Assembly (NCBI GenBank): GCA_017960585.1
Contig: JAGCYX010000032.1
Coordinates: 1 to 51,079 of the forward strand
Direction: 5' to 3'
Length of the DNA stretch: 51,079 nt
DNA from: Bacteroidales bacterium
Lineage (GTDB): Bacteria > Bacteroidota > Bacteroidia > Bacteroidales > UBA932
Shown: positions 42,180 to 49,236 of the stretch, one piece after another
How positions within the stretch are numbered: the stretch's first letter is position 1
Layout: every line of letters starts with the position of its first letter
Program-made: the position numbers and the translations under genes
Notes under the pieces: generated by a model
Seen by the model: only the letters and a program-made list of their open reading frames with translations
What the model was told of the DNA's origin: nothing
Databases searched by the model: none

Positions 42180-42936
42180 TCTAGGAAACAGGGTCGTCAA
42201 TAACTATCTCGTCAGTCTGGATGACGGCGGGTATGTGCTTATTGATACGGGATACGCGGAGAACTATCCGGCATTCTGCAAGCGCCTTGAGCAGACTGAC
42301 GTTTCGCCCGGGGAGATCAAGTACATCTTCCTGACACACGCGCACGATGACCATGCCGGGTTCCTGAATGAAGTGCTGGCCATCACCGATGCCAAGGTGA
42401 TTCTCCACCCCAAGGCAATCAGCGGCTTACTGAAGGGCCAGAACTCTTTTGAAGGAGGATGTTCGAGCCGTTTGGCCTGGCTTTTCTGCCAGATACTGGC
42501 GCTCTTCGGCAAAGGCGCGCACAAGTATCCGCCGCTAAAGGAAAAGTATTTGGACCGGCTGATTACAATCGACTCCCCTGCTTTCAAGGCGCTGTCTTTG
42601 CCGTTTGAGTTCATTGAGACGCCCGGACATACGGCCGACCATATCTCAATACTCAAGGACGGCATTCTGTTCTGCGGCGATGCTGCCATGAATGGCTTCC
42701 CCAGCATCAAGCGCACCATCATCTGGATTGAGAACCTTGACGATTACAGGCGGTCCTGGGAGAAGATGATTGCGCTGAATCCCAAAATGGTTTATCCGGC
42801 ACACGGGAAACCCTTCTCGAACAGTGATTTGAAAAAGTACCAAAGCCATCTGGATAAAATACATCTTTACCCTTTACATAAACAGAGTCAGCAACGCTCT
42901 TGCTTACTTCGGCTTCACAAATACATCTGCCTATGA
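42169..42936 (+). CDS. MBL-fold metallo-hydrolase
   Basis: The protein (255 aa) has the metallo-beta-lactamase set: YVLIDTGYA, IFLTHAHDDHAGFL (HxHxDH), FIETPGHTADHISI (His), ILFCGDAAM (Asp) and MVYPAHGKPF (His). These bind two metals. Family members hydrolyse thioesters, lactones, phosphodiesters or antibiotics; no specificity is evident. The last 15 residues (KQSQQRSCLLRLHKYICL) look like added sequence. The stop overlaps the next ATG by 4 bp. Confidence 0.87.
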   Translation: MVYNLGNRVVNNYLVSLDDGGYVLIDTGYAENYPAFCKRLEQTDVSPGEIKYIFLTHAHDDHAGFLNEVLAITDAKVILHPKAISGLLKGQNSFEGGCSSRLAWLFCQILALFGKGAHKYPPLKEKYLDRLITIDSPAFKALSLPFEFIETPGHTADHISILKDGILFCGDAAMNGFPSIKRTIIWIENLDDYRRSWEKMIALNPKMVYPAHGKPFSNSDLKKYQSHLDKIHLYPLHKQSQQRSCLLRLHKYICL

Positions 42937-43418
42937 CCTTCTTGATTGAATCACTCATTGCCTGCGCTGTTTTCACGCTGCTCGTATTCCTGATGTCCAG
43001 GAATCCGATCAAGATCATTTTCAATTATCCTCCTGCCATTATCGAGCGTTGCGATAAGTTGGGGCTGGTGGATGCAAGCAATAAGCCCGGTGGCGTGGTT
43101 TTTTACGTCAAGAAGGTGACGGCTGTGGCTATCTTCGGCATCTTGTTGGGATTGCTGGTCAAGTATGTGAACGGCTGCACGACATTCTCGTGCGGCGCAT
43201 TGACCGCATATGCCCTGTGGGTGGTGGTCAACTGGTTCGATGCCCTGGTCCTGGATTGCATCTGGTTCTGCCACGACAAGCATTTCGTGATTCCCGGGAC
43301 GGAAGATATGACGGACGCCTACCACGACTACTGGTTCCACGTCAAAGGTGCTCTGATAGGAATGGCCCTTGGAATACCGGCGGCACTGGCGGCAGGTTTA
43401 GTTGTTATTGTGTTGTAA
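42933..43418 (+). CDS. Conserved four-helix membrane protein, full-length copy
   Basis: The protein (161 aa) has about four membrane helices. Conserved features are FLMSRNPIKIIFNYPPAII, LGLVDASNKPGG, CGALTAYALWVVVNWFDALV and DKHFVIPGTEDMTDAYHDYW before a final helix. I do not recognise the family. A near-identical but truncated copy lies at 36277-36585, where it directly precedes a ZIP transporter; here a ZIP remnant lies 950 bp upstream. A shared role with metal uptake is suggested by that linkage. The 3' end overlaps the convergent HAD gene by 14 bp. Confidence 0.78.
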   Translation: MTFLIESLIACAVFTLLVFLMSRNPIKIIFNYPPAIIERCDKLGLVDASNKPGGVVFYVKKVTAVAIFGILLGLLVKYVNGCTTFSCGALTAYALWVVVNWFDALVLDCIWFCHDKHFVIPGTEDMTDAYHDYWFHVKGALIGMALGIPAALAAGLVVIVL

Positions 43419-44463
43419 AAGTAAAATCCACTTTTTGCACTCCGGGGCCGTAGATGGTCTTGAAATCGTCCCGCATGGAGATGACATGATAACCGGCCTG
43501 GCGCCACTGCTCACCCAGTTTAAGGGCCTTGTCACGGTTGGCGTGGTCGCGGTCCGGGTCATCGGCGATGAGCATGAACGCGGCCGATTTCAGACTGTTG
43601 CTCAGGCAGTAGTTGTGCATGGCGCTGTCGCCGCCACTGTTGCCGAAAGAAAGCACGGGGACTTTTCCGATTTCCTGCGAAATTTGGAGAACCTTGTTCG
43701 TCTTGAGGTTCTTGATGATGAGTTCGTCGGTGCGGATGAGGTCTTCTTCCTTTCCTAAGGTATAATCAACCCCGGGTTCGTCTCCCTGGCTGCGGGAACG
43801 GAGCCTGACATCCATCCCGATAACCCGGTTGGGGGCTATGCCGATGGACTCTACAAGAGCGCGGCAGATGAAACGGTCGGAACCTGAAACTACGTAATAT
43901 GTGAAACCTTTCGCCTCCAGATAAGCAAAGATCTGCAGCATGGGTTTATAGAAACTTTGGCCGTAGGTCATGCCGGTAAAACCATTCGCAGGCTTGGAGG
44001 CATAGTCCTTTACGTAGGCATTGAATTCTGCTAAAGACATGCCGGCATAGGCGGTTGCCGCAGCGTGGGCGTGCTTCATGTCGAAGTGGTCCGGGAGCTT
44101 GACTCCATTGCGCACGAAATCACGGATTTCCTGGGCGGTTTCTCTTACGTCGTCCGGAGCTTTGTCCTTGTAGGAGGGGTCGTCCAGAACGCGGTATTCC
44201 AGCAGGTTGTATTCAAAATAAGTAGGATAGAGTTCTCCCACGAACGTTCCGTCCATATCGAAGGTGACAATCCTGTCTTCCGGCTTGATATAATTGGCGG
44301 AGGAAGGATTGGTGACGTCCTGGACATATTCCTGCAGGGCAGACAGTGCTTCACAGGAATTCCACTGGGAAAAGCAATCTTCCGGAGTGTCAACGTCAAT
44401 CATGCTGCAGCCAAAGAAAATGACCGAGAAAGAGACGATGGCGAGTAATAGATGTTTTGTCAT
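43405..44463 (-). CDS. HAD-family phosphatase lipoprotein
   Basis: The 352-residue protein has a lipoprotein signal (MTKHLLLAIVSFSVIFFGC; Cys19) and a phosphoserine-phosphatase-like HAD domain. IVTFDMDGTFVGE carries the nucleophile Asp (near 70), YYVVSGSDRFICRAL motif II, and VLSFGNSGGDSAMHN motif IV, with a Lys in between (NLKTNKVLQ). Located outside the inner membrane, it would remove phosphate from small molecules or proteins for scavenging. The promoter variant TACCTTTA lies at 44499-44506. Confidence 0.85.
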   Translation of the reverse strand: MTKHLLLAIVSFSVIFFGCSMIDVDTPEDCFSQWNSCEALSALQEYVQDVTNPSSANYIKPEDRIVTFDMDGTFVGELYPTYFEYNLLEYRVLDDPSYKDKAPDDVRETAQEIRDFVRNGVKLPDHFDMKHAHAAATAYAGMSLAEFNAYVKDYASKPANGFTGMTYGQSFYKPMLQIFAYLEAKGFTYYVVSGSDRFICRALVESIGIAPNRVIGMDVRLRSRSQGDEPGVDYTLGKEEDLIRTDELIIKNLKTNKVLQISQEIGKVPVLSFGNSGGDSAMHNYCLSNSLKSAAFMLIADDPDRDHANRDKALKLGEQWRQAGYHVISMRDDFKTIYGPGVQKVDFTFTTQ

Positions 44464-44551
44464 ATATGGTTAGTTTTTCATCAATTCTATTTCCAGCGTA
44501 AAGGTAATGAATTGTTCTGGAAAACGTATCCCGTATTCTTAAAGAAAAGAC

Positions 44552-44680
44552 GTGATTCGGGCACATTACCTCAATCTCATCCCTGCCGGTTTCGGACCGT
44601 TCCGGGTCGGCGGCAACACGGTCTCGACCAATGCCGACCGCTTCTGGGCCCCTCCAATCAAAGAGAACAAATCAAACTAA
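44552..44680 (+). other. Possible gene remnant (43 codons)
   Basis: An open stretch from GTG 44552 to TAA 44680 encodes VIRAHYLNLIPAGFGPFRVG and then NTVSTNADRFWAPPIKENKS. The sequence is unlike a random frame (few Ser/Arg shadows, structured Gly/Pro pattern) and could be the tail of an enzyme. A stop lies 4 codons upstream. I do not recognise it. It fills the 213-bp gap between two minus-strand genes. Confidence 0.3.
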
Positions 44681-45180
44681 CGCCCGATTCTTCTTCCGAA
44701 GATCTCGCAAATCAGCCTTTTCTCTCCATTCTCGGGAAGCCTCACGTTCTCCCAGTGGAAACTGTCTGCGGTGATTTCGGAGAATATCCAATAGGCGTTA
44801 TCCTCTGAAAGGACTTTCCCAACGAGTTTGTCGCCCTGCTTGGTGAAACACAGTCTTTTCATGCAGTGGTCGCAGGTGTAGACGACATCGTAGTATCCTT
44901 CAGTTTTGTTGAACATCCTGAACGATGAACCATATTCCCCGTCAGGCTGCGGCTCGATCTCTTTGGTTGCCCGGGACGGGAAGATAAATATGTCCTGGAT
45001 GCCCGCACCTTCCAGGATCCGGCGGAAGAGCCACTCCCCTTTCACATGCCGCTTGTGCCCTTCGGTCGGTTCGTCGTAATAATCACACGCCCAGTCGCCC
45101 AGGAGCGGAGCGAACCAGTCATACTCGTCGGGAATCTTGTCGGTCTTATAGCTTAATAATGCTTCGATGAAACTGTCCAT
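44677..45180 (-). CDS. Hypothetical protein, calycin/DUF1579-like
   Basis: The protein (167 aa) is soluble, with no signal peptide. It contains YDWFAPLLGDWACDYYDEPT, HVKGEWLFRRILEGAGIQDI, FRMFNKTEGYYDVVYTCD and KQGDKLVGKVLSEDNAYWIF. The pattern of alternating strands and Gly turns suggests a lipocalin-like barrel, as in DUF1579; the call is tentative. ATG 45180 is used rather than the upstream TTG at 45192. It is transcribed alone on the minus strand. Confidence 0.65.
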   Translation of the reverse strand: MDSFIEALLSYKTDKIPDEYDWFAPLLGDWACDYYDEPTEGHKRHVKGEWLFRRILEGAGIQDIFIFPSRATKEIEPQPDGEYGSSFRMFNKTEGYYDVVYTCDHCMKRLCFTKQGDKLVGKVLSEDNAYWIFSEITADSFHWENVRLPENGEKRLICEIFGRRIGR

Positions 45181-45245
45181 GCCAGTATTCAAATGATTTA
45201 TTTGCCAACCGAGCGTTAAGTTACATATAATTTGATTAATCCGGG

Positions 45246-45275
45246 TATATGTGTAACTTTAGACCGATAAATCGG
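45246..45275 (+). promoter_or_regulatory. Promoter-leader module copy B (TAACTTTA plus GACCGATAAATCGG)
   Basis: It contains TAACTTTA (45254-45261) and TTTAGACCGATAAATCGG (45258-45275), 17 of 18 bases the same as 40844-40861. CCGAT-AA-ATCGG is a perfect inverted repeat here. Confidence 0.55.
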
Positions 45276-45283
45276 AGTATTTC

Positions 45284-45475
45284 ATGAAGAATTACATTGT
45301 AGAGTCCATCGTTGCCGGTGTGCTGTATTGTATCGGCATCCTTGTTATTGATGTCATCTCCGGTCAATTCAGGACCGTTGTGTTCTATCTATTATCCTCC
45401 ATCTTTTTCGGTTTCTTATTCTCATTGGTAATGAGGCTGTTTCGGAAAATGATCAGCAAGAAAGCGGGCAAGTAA
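45284..45475 (+). CDS. Small two-helix membrane protein
   Basis: The protein (63 aa) has two hydrophobic helices (about 7-27, VAGVLYCIGILVIDVI, and 32-51, VVFYLLSSIFFGFLFSLVM) and a basic tail RLFRKMISKKAGK. The ATG at 45284 follows promoter-leader module B by 8 bp. No family is recognised. The short length, basic tail and own promoter suggest a regulatory or stress-linked membrane peptide, but this is inference. Confidence 0.6.
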   Translation: MKNYIVESIVAGVLYCIGILVIDVISGQFRTVVFYLLSSIFFGFLFSLVMRLFRKMISKKAGK

Positions 45476-45487
45476 ATTATATCTGCG

Positions 45488-46291
45488 TTGTCTGAGCACT
45501 GGGAAATATATGCTGACTGGAACCCGTGGCATGGTTGCACCAAGATTAGTTCCGGGTGCAAGTACTGCTATGTGTATCGCCAAGATGAAATGTATGGTAG
45601 CGATATTTCGAGCAGTGAATGCCGGAAGACCGGGAACTTCTATCTCCCGATAAAGCGGAAGCGGGACCGGTCGTGGAAGATTGAGAGCGGCAAGGTCGTG
45701 TTTACCTGTTTTACTTCCGATTTCTTACTGAAGGACGCCGACCCCTGGCGGCCGGAATGCTGGGAGATGATGAAGTTACGGAGCGATCTCTGGTTCTACT
45801 TTTTCACCAAGCGTATCGATCGTTTCTTGGAGTGCGTGCCCGAAGATTGGGGTGACGGCTACGATAATGTCCTAGTGGGCTGCACCGTGGAGAACCAGGC
45901 GATGGCGGATTACCGTCTGCCCATTTTCCGAGCCCTCCCCATCAAGCACAAAAGCATCATCGCATCACCCTTGATCACAGCCATGAACCTGACCCCCTAT
46001 CTGGATGAAACAATAGAGGAAGTATCGGTGGGCGGTGAATCAGGGGTCGAATCTCGTCCCTGCGACTATGACTGGGTCCTGTCTCTCCGCGAGCAATGTA
46101 TCGCGAAGGACATCCCTTTCCGTTTCCACCAGACGGGTGCCCGTTTCATCAAAGACGGCAAGCAGTTTTATGTGAGAAGGTGCTACCAACTCAGCCAGGC
46201 CCACAAGGCAAACATCGACTACAAGATTGGCAGGTATCTTGTCCCCGAAACCGTGAAATACGAGTGGAAGAGCAGTGATTATCATGAATAA
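45488..46291 (+). CDS. DUF5131 (phage Gp37/Gp68-like) protein
   Basis: The 267-residue protein opens with IYADWNPWHGCTKISSGCKYCYVYR, the DUF5131 signature with a Cys-x6-Cys-x2-Cys cluster suggestive of a radical-SAM-like Fe-S site. FTCFTSDFLLKDADPWRPE, WFYFFTKRIDRFLEC and GGESGVESRPCDYDWV follow, all conserved in this family. The function is unproven; members occur in phages and gut bacteria. The start is a TTG at 45488 with no clear ribosome-binding site; no in-frame ATG precedes the Cys motif. The GNAT gene follows immediately. Confidence 0.85.
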   Translation: MSEHWEIYADWNPWHGCTKISSGCKYCYVYRQDEMYGSDISSSECRKTGNFYLPIKRKRDRSWKIESGKVVFTCFTSDFLLKDADPWRPECWEMMKLRSDLWFYFFTKRIDRFLECVPEDWGDGYDNVLVGCTVENQAMADYRLPIFRALPIKHKSIIASPLITAMNLTPYLDETIEEVSVGGESGVESRPCDYDWVLSLREQCIAKDIPFRFHQTGARFIKDGKQFYVRRCYQLSQAHKANIDYKIGRYLVPETVKYEWKSSDYHE

Positions 46292-46762
46292 ATGACCAAC
46301 ATCCGTGAAATACGGCCGGAGGAGATACCGGTTTTGGAAGACTTCCTGTATGAGGCCATCTTCATACCGGAGGGCGTTCCCGCACCGCCTAGGGCAATCG
46401 TCAAAGACAAGGACCTTCAAGTATACGTCCAGGACTTCGGAAGGAAATCCGATGATCGCTGTCTGGTGGCAGAAATGGACGGAAAGATTGTCGGAGCCGT
46501 ATGGACACGCATCATGGATGACTACGGACATGTTGATGATCAGACACCCTCCCTGGCCATCTCACTTTACAAGGAATATCGGAGCCGGGGCATCGGGACC
46601 CAACTGATGCGCCGTATGCTGGAGAGACTCAAGGCAGATGGCTATAAGCGCGTTTCCTTATCTGTTCAAAAAGATAATTACGCCCTTCAGATGTACCGGA
46701 AGGTGGGTTTTGTCCCAATCGCCGACCATGGAGAAGAGCTTCTGATGGTGTGCCGTTTATAA
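46292..46762 (+). CDS. GNAT-family N-acetyltransferase
   Basis: The protein (156 aa) has the GNAT core: IREIRPEEIPVLEDFLYEAI, AEMDGKIVGAVWTRI, LYKEYRSRGIGTQLMRRML (acetyl-CoA loop RxxGxG) and NYALQMYRKVGFVPI. The substrate is unknown. It begins directly after the DUF5131 stop and is followed 2 bp later by the YdeI-like gene, forming a three-gene run. Confidence 0.87.
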   Translation: MTNIREIRPEEIPVLEDFLYEAIFIPEGVPAPPRAIVKDKDLQVYVQDFGRKSDDRCLVAEMDGKIVGAVWTRIMDDYGHVDDQTPSLAISLYKEYRSRGIGTQLMRRMLERLKADGYKRVSLSVQKDNYALQMYRKVGFVPIADHGEELLMVCRL

Positions 46763-46764
46763 TT

Positions 46765-47340
46765 ATGGAAGTAACCAACCTGCTTGACATACACACCCGC
46801 GCGGAACTTTACAAATGGTATCAAGAGAATCACGACAAAGTCAGTGATTTTTGGCTCCGCGTGAACCGGGCCGCCGATGATTGTCCAGGTGTGGTGCGTT
46901 ATATCGATGCCGTGGAGGTCGCTCTATGTTTCGGATGGATAGACAGTACCCAGAAGAAGATCGACGATGGAAAACCCGTCCAGCATTTCACGCCCCGTCG
47001 CAAGCGAAGCAACTGGTGTGAACGAAACCTGATCCGCTGTCGTCGTCTGGTTCAGTTGGGAGAAATGACGCCCGCAGGACTGGCAGTAGCCCCGGATCCG
47101 GATCCATCCCTGTTTGTTTTTGAGGATTGGGTGCTTGACGCCATCAAGGCCGATGAAAAGGCCTGGACAAACTACAATTCATTCCCGGAAACCTATCGCC
47201 GTATCAGGGTGGACTTCATCCAGCATTACCGGCAAGCAGGCCGCGAGGAAGAAGCCCAAAAGGCCCTTCAGAAGTTTGTACATTCTTGCCGCGCCGGCAA
47301 AATGCTTCCCGGTTGGGATGATTTCGGAAGGCTGAAATAG
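46765..47340 (+). CDS. YdeI/OmpD-associated family protein
   Basis: The protein (191 aa) carries HTRAELYKWYQENHDKVSDF, VVRYIDAVEVALCFGWIDST, QHFTPRRKRSNWCERN and a helical C terminus with RIRVDFIQHYRQAGREEEA. These are typical of the YdeI/OmpD-associated (bacteriocin-protection-like) family. The biochemical function is unknown; family members in Salmonella contribute to polymyxin resistance. It is a last gene before a hairpin terminator and tRNA-Cys. Confidence 0.82.
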   Translation: MEVTNLLDIHTRAELYKWYQENHDKVSDFWLRVNRAADDCPGVVRYIDAVEVALCFGWIDSTQKKIDDGKPVQHFTPRRKRSNWCERNLIRCRRLVQLGEMTPAGLAVAPDPDPSLFVFEDWVLDAIKADEKAWTNYNSFPETYRRIRVDFIQHYRQAGREEEAQKALQKFVHSCRAGKMLPGWDDFGRLK

Positions 47341-47347
47341 ATAAATA

Positions 47348-47384
47348 AAGAATCCCCATTCTACATTGTAGGATGGGGATTCTT
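47348..47384. terminator. Hairpin between YdeI-like gene and tRNA-Cys
   Basis: AAGAATCCCCAT (47348-47359) pairs perfectly with ATGGGGATTCTT (47373-47384), with an inner CTAC/GTAG stem. It ends 1 bp before the tRNA 3' end, so it can serve both convergent transcripts. Confidence 0.8.
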
Positions 47385-47385
47385 G

Positions 47386-47456
47386 AGGTGCCAAGCGGAA
47401 TCGAACCGCTGTACCAGGTTTTGCAGACCTGTGCCTAACCGCTCGGCCATAGCACC
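47386..47456 (-). tRNA. tRNA-Cys (GCA)
   Basis: The reverse complement begins GGTGCTA and ends TGGCACC plus discriminator U, a full 7-bp acceptor stem with one G-U pair. The anticodon loop is CTGCAAA (anticodon GCA at 47424-47422) and the T arm has GGTTCGATTCC. It is 71 nt long, normal for tRNA-Cys. CCA is not encoded. Confidence 0.95.
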
Positions 47457-47537
47457 GTTGGGATTGCAAAGATAGATAAATTTCCCGGACTTGCAAACAG
47501 AGCCTCGTCTATGTTTGCCTATAATCAGTTTTTTTCT

Positions 47538-47545
47538 TAATTTTG
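47538..47545 (+). promoter_or_regulatory. -7 promoter element TAATTTTG for TonB-plug lipoprotein
   Basis: TAATTTTG is a full TAnnTTTG match, 21 bp before ATG 47567. Confidence 0.6.
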
Positions 47546-47566
47546 GACCACAAAATGTGTATTACC

Positions 47567-47965
47567 ATGAAATTCGCACCTGTTTTCATCGCCCTCGCCC
47601 TGCTGGCCTGCTCCTGCGGTTCCAGCCGCGGCGTCGCATCCCAGAACGACAAGAACACCTATTCCTCCAGCAAAGTCAGCATGCAGAATGCCGGAACATA
47701 TAAGGATATCTATGAATACCTGCAGGGCAAGGTGCCCGGCGTGCAGGTCGTCGGTACGTCCATCCGGATTCGCGGTATCAACTCGAACAACAATACAGAC
47801 GCGCTAATCATCCTCGACGGCATGGAAGTCTCTGACGTCAGCGATCTTAACCCTGCCGATGTAGCCTCTGTGGAAGTCCTGAAGGACTCGGAATCCACAC
47901 TGTACGGCATGCGGGGCGCCAACGGTGTCGTCATCATCAAGACGAAGTCCGCGAACGATGATTAA
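47567..47965 (+). CDS. Stand-alone TonB-receptor plug-domain lipoprotein
   Basis: The protein (132 aa) has a lipoprotein signal (MKFAPVFIALALLACSC; Cys17 likely). It then consists of only a plug domain: YKDIYEYLQGKVPGVQVVG, IRIRGINSNNNTDALIILDG, DVASVEVLKDSESTLYGMRG and NGVVIIKTK. These match the plug of SusC-type receptors (RGxxS...PLxVLDG...SIEVLKDAxAxxxYGxRxANGVI). No barrel follows; the stop is genuine and the next gene overlaps it by 8 bp. It may cap or regulate a receptor, or be a domesticated fragment. Confidence 0.85.
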   Translation: MKFAPVFIALALLACSCGSSRGVASQNDKNTYSSSKVSMQNAGTYKDIYEYLQGKVPGVQVVGTSIRIRGINSNNNTDALIILDGMEVSDVSDLNPADVASVEVLKDSESTLYGMRGANGVVIIKTKSANDD

Positions 47966-48578
47966 AAATATCATCTTCGACTTCGGCGCCGTCCTGGTTG
48001 ACTGGAATCCCCATCATCTCTACGATTCCTACTTCGGCGACGCCACCAAGGCGGAGTGGTTTCTGACGGAAATCTGCCCCTACGAATGGAATGCGCAGTG
48101 CGACGCCGGACGTCCGATCAAGGACATCACGGCGGAGCGCGTGGCGCTGTTCCCGGAATGGGAGAAGGAGATCCGGATGTATTTCGACCACTGGGTGGAT
48201 ATGATGGGCGACCCCATCCCCGGAATGGAGGAACTCGTGCGCGACTACAAGCAACGCGGCTACGGCGTCTGGGGCCTGACCAACTGGTCCGCCGAGACGC
48301 TTCCACTGGTGCGCGACGACTATCCGGTCTTCAAGCTGCTGGACGGTTATGTCGTGTCCGGGCAGGAGAAGGTGGTCAAGCCGGATGCGCGCCTCTACCG
48401 TATCCTGCTGGAGCGTTTTGGCCTGAAGGCCGAGGAATGTGTGTTCATCGATGACAACCCGGCGAACACGGCCGGTGCAGAAGCGGTCGGTATCCGCGGC
48501 ATTGTCTTCCACGACGCGGAGCAACTCCGAAAGGATTTAACTGCAGTGCTTGGAGATTCCCGGTCAAGCCGGGAATGA
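47958..48578 (+). CDS. HAD-family phosphatase whose 3' end lies in a palindromic repeat
   Basis: The 206-residue protein has the HAD motifs IIFDFGAVLVDWNP (nucleophile Asp near 8), WGLTNWSAET (motif II), KVVKPDARLYRILLERF (Lys) and CVFIDDNPANTAGAEAVG (motif IV). It has the size of YihX/alpha-D-glucose-1-phosphate phosphatase-like enzymes. The last residues GDSRSSRE and the stop codon are encoded by the 29-bp repeat at 48552-48580, so the native C terminus has been replaced. The start overlaps the plug-lipoprotein stop by 8 bp. Confidence 0.87.
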   Translation: MIKNIIFDFGAVLVDWNPHHLYDSYFGDATKAEWFLTEICPYEWNAQCDAGRPIKDITAERVALFPEWEKEIRMYFDHWVDMMGDPIPGMEELVRDYKQRGYGVWGLTNWSAETLPLVRDDYPVFKLLDGYVVSGQEKVVKPDARLYRILLERFGLKAEECVFIDDNPANTAGAEAVGIRGIVFHDAEQLRKDLTAVLGDSRSSRE

Positions 48579-48580
48579 CG
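48552..48580 (+). repeat. 29-bp palindromic repeat, second copy
   Basis: It is identical over 29 bp to the reverse complement of 1720-1748. Here it provides the last codons and the stop of the HAD gene and lies 2 bp before the stop of the convergent psd gene. The stem may act as a bidirectional 3'-end structure. Confidence 0.85.
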
Positions 48581-48582
48581 AA

Positions 48583-49236
48583 TTAGAGCTCCGCGAGTAC
48601 CGTTTCGCAAGCGCGGACAAGATCTCCAACTTTCACACGAATCTTGGCATCCAGCGGCAGATACATGTCGATGCGGGAGCCGAACTTGATGATGCCGCAC
48701 TGCGTGCCGCCCTGCACGGCCAGGCCGTCTTTGGCGTAGCAGACGATGCGGCGCGCGAAGCCGCCCGCAAGCTGCTTGAACAGGATTTCCTGCCCGTTCT
48801 GCAGCCGCAGTCCGACGCAGGTATGCTCATTCTCTTCCGACGCCTTGGGCTTGAAGGCCAGGAAATGCTCGCCGGGATAGTAGCGATAGTACGTCACTTC
48901 CCCGTCGACCGGCCAGAAATTGGCATGCACGTCGAAGAAATTCATATAGACGGAGAGCTGGATGCAATCGCACTTGAAGAATTCCGGTTCATAGACTTTC
49001 TCCAGAATCACGACCTTGCCGTCCGCCACGGAGGTAATCTCCTGCGGACCGGCCGTATGGTTCCGTTTCGGGACCCGGAAAAAGGCCGTCTGCCAGATGC
49101 AGACCCAGGCCATAGCCGCAATCACGGCGCCGCGAATCCAGTGCTGTGGCACGAGAAGTACCACCGCAACAGCTATCGCCACGCAGATCAGATAGACCAG
49201 CGCCAGGGTGCCGTATGAATTGCGGTCTATCCTCAT
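48583..49236 (-). CDS. psd: Phosphatidylserine decarboxylase
   Basis: The protein (217 aa) is the short, archaeal-type Psd. Two N-terminal membrane segments (about 10-50) are followed by the catalytic domain: VADGKVVILEKV, VYMNFFDVHANFWPVDGEV and the autocleavage site IIKFGSRID, where Gly-Ser cleavage generates the pyruvoyl cofactor. It makes phosphatidylethanolamine at the inner membrane. It overlaps cdsA by 4 bp (ATGA), giving a CDP-diacylglycerol-to-PE gene pair. Confidence 0.93.
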   Translation of the reverse strand: MRIDRNSYGTLALVYLICVAIAVAVVLLVPQHWIRGAVIAAMAWVCIWQTAFFRVPKRNHTAGPQEITSVADGKVVILEKVYEPEFFKCDCIQLSVYMNFFDVHANFWPVDGEVTYYRYYPGEHFLAFKPKASEENEHTCVGLRLQNGQEILFKQLAGGFARRIVCYAKDGLAVQGGTQCGIIKFGSRIDMYLPLDAKIRVKVGDLVRACETVLAEL

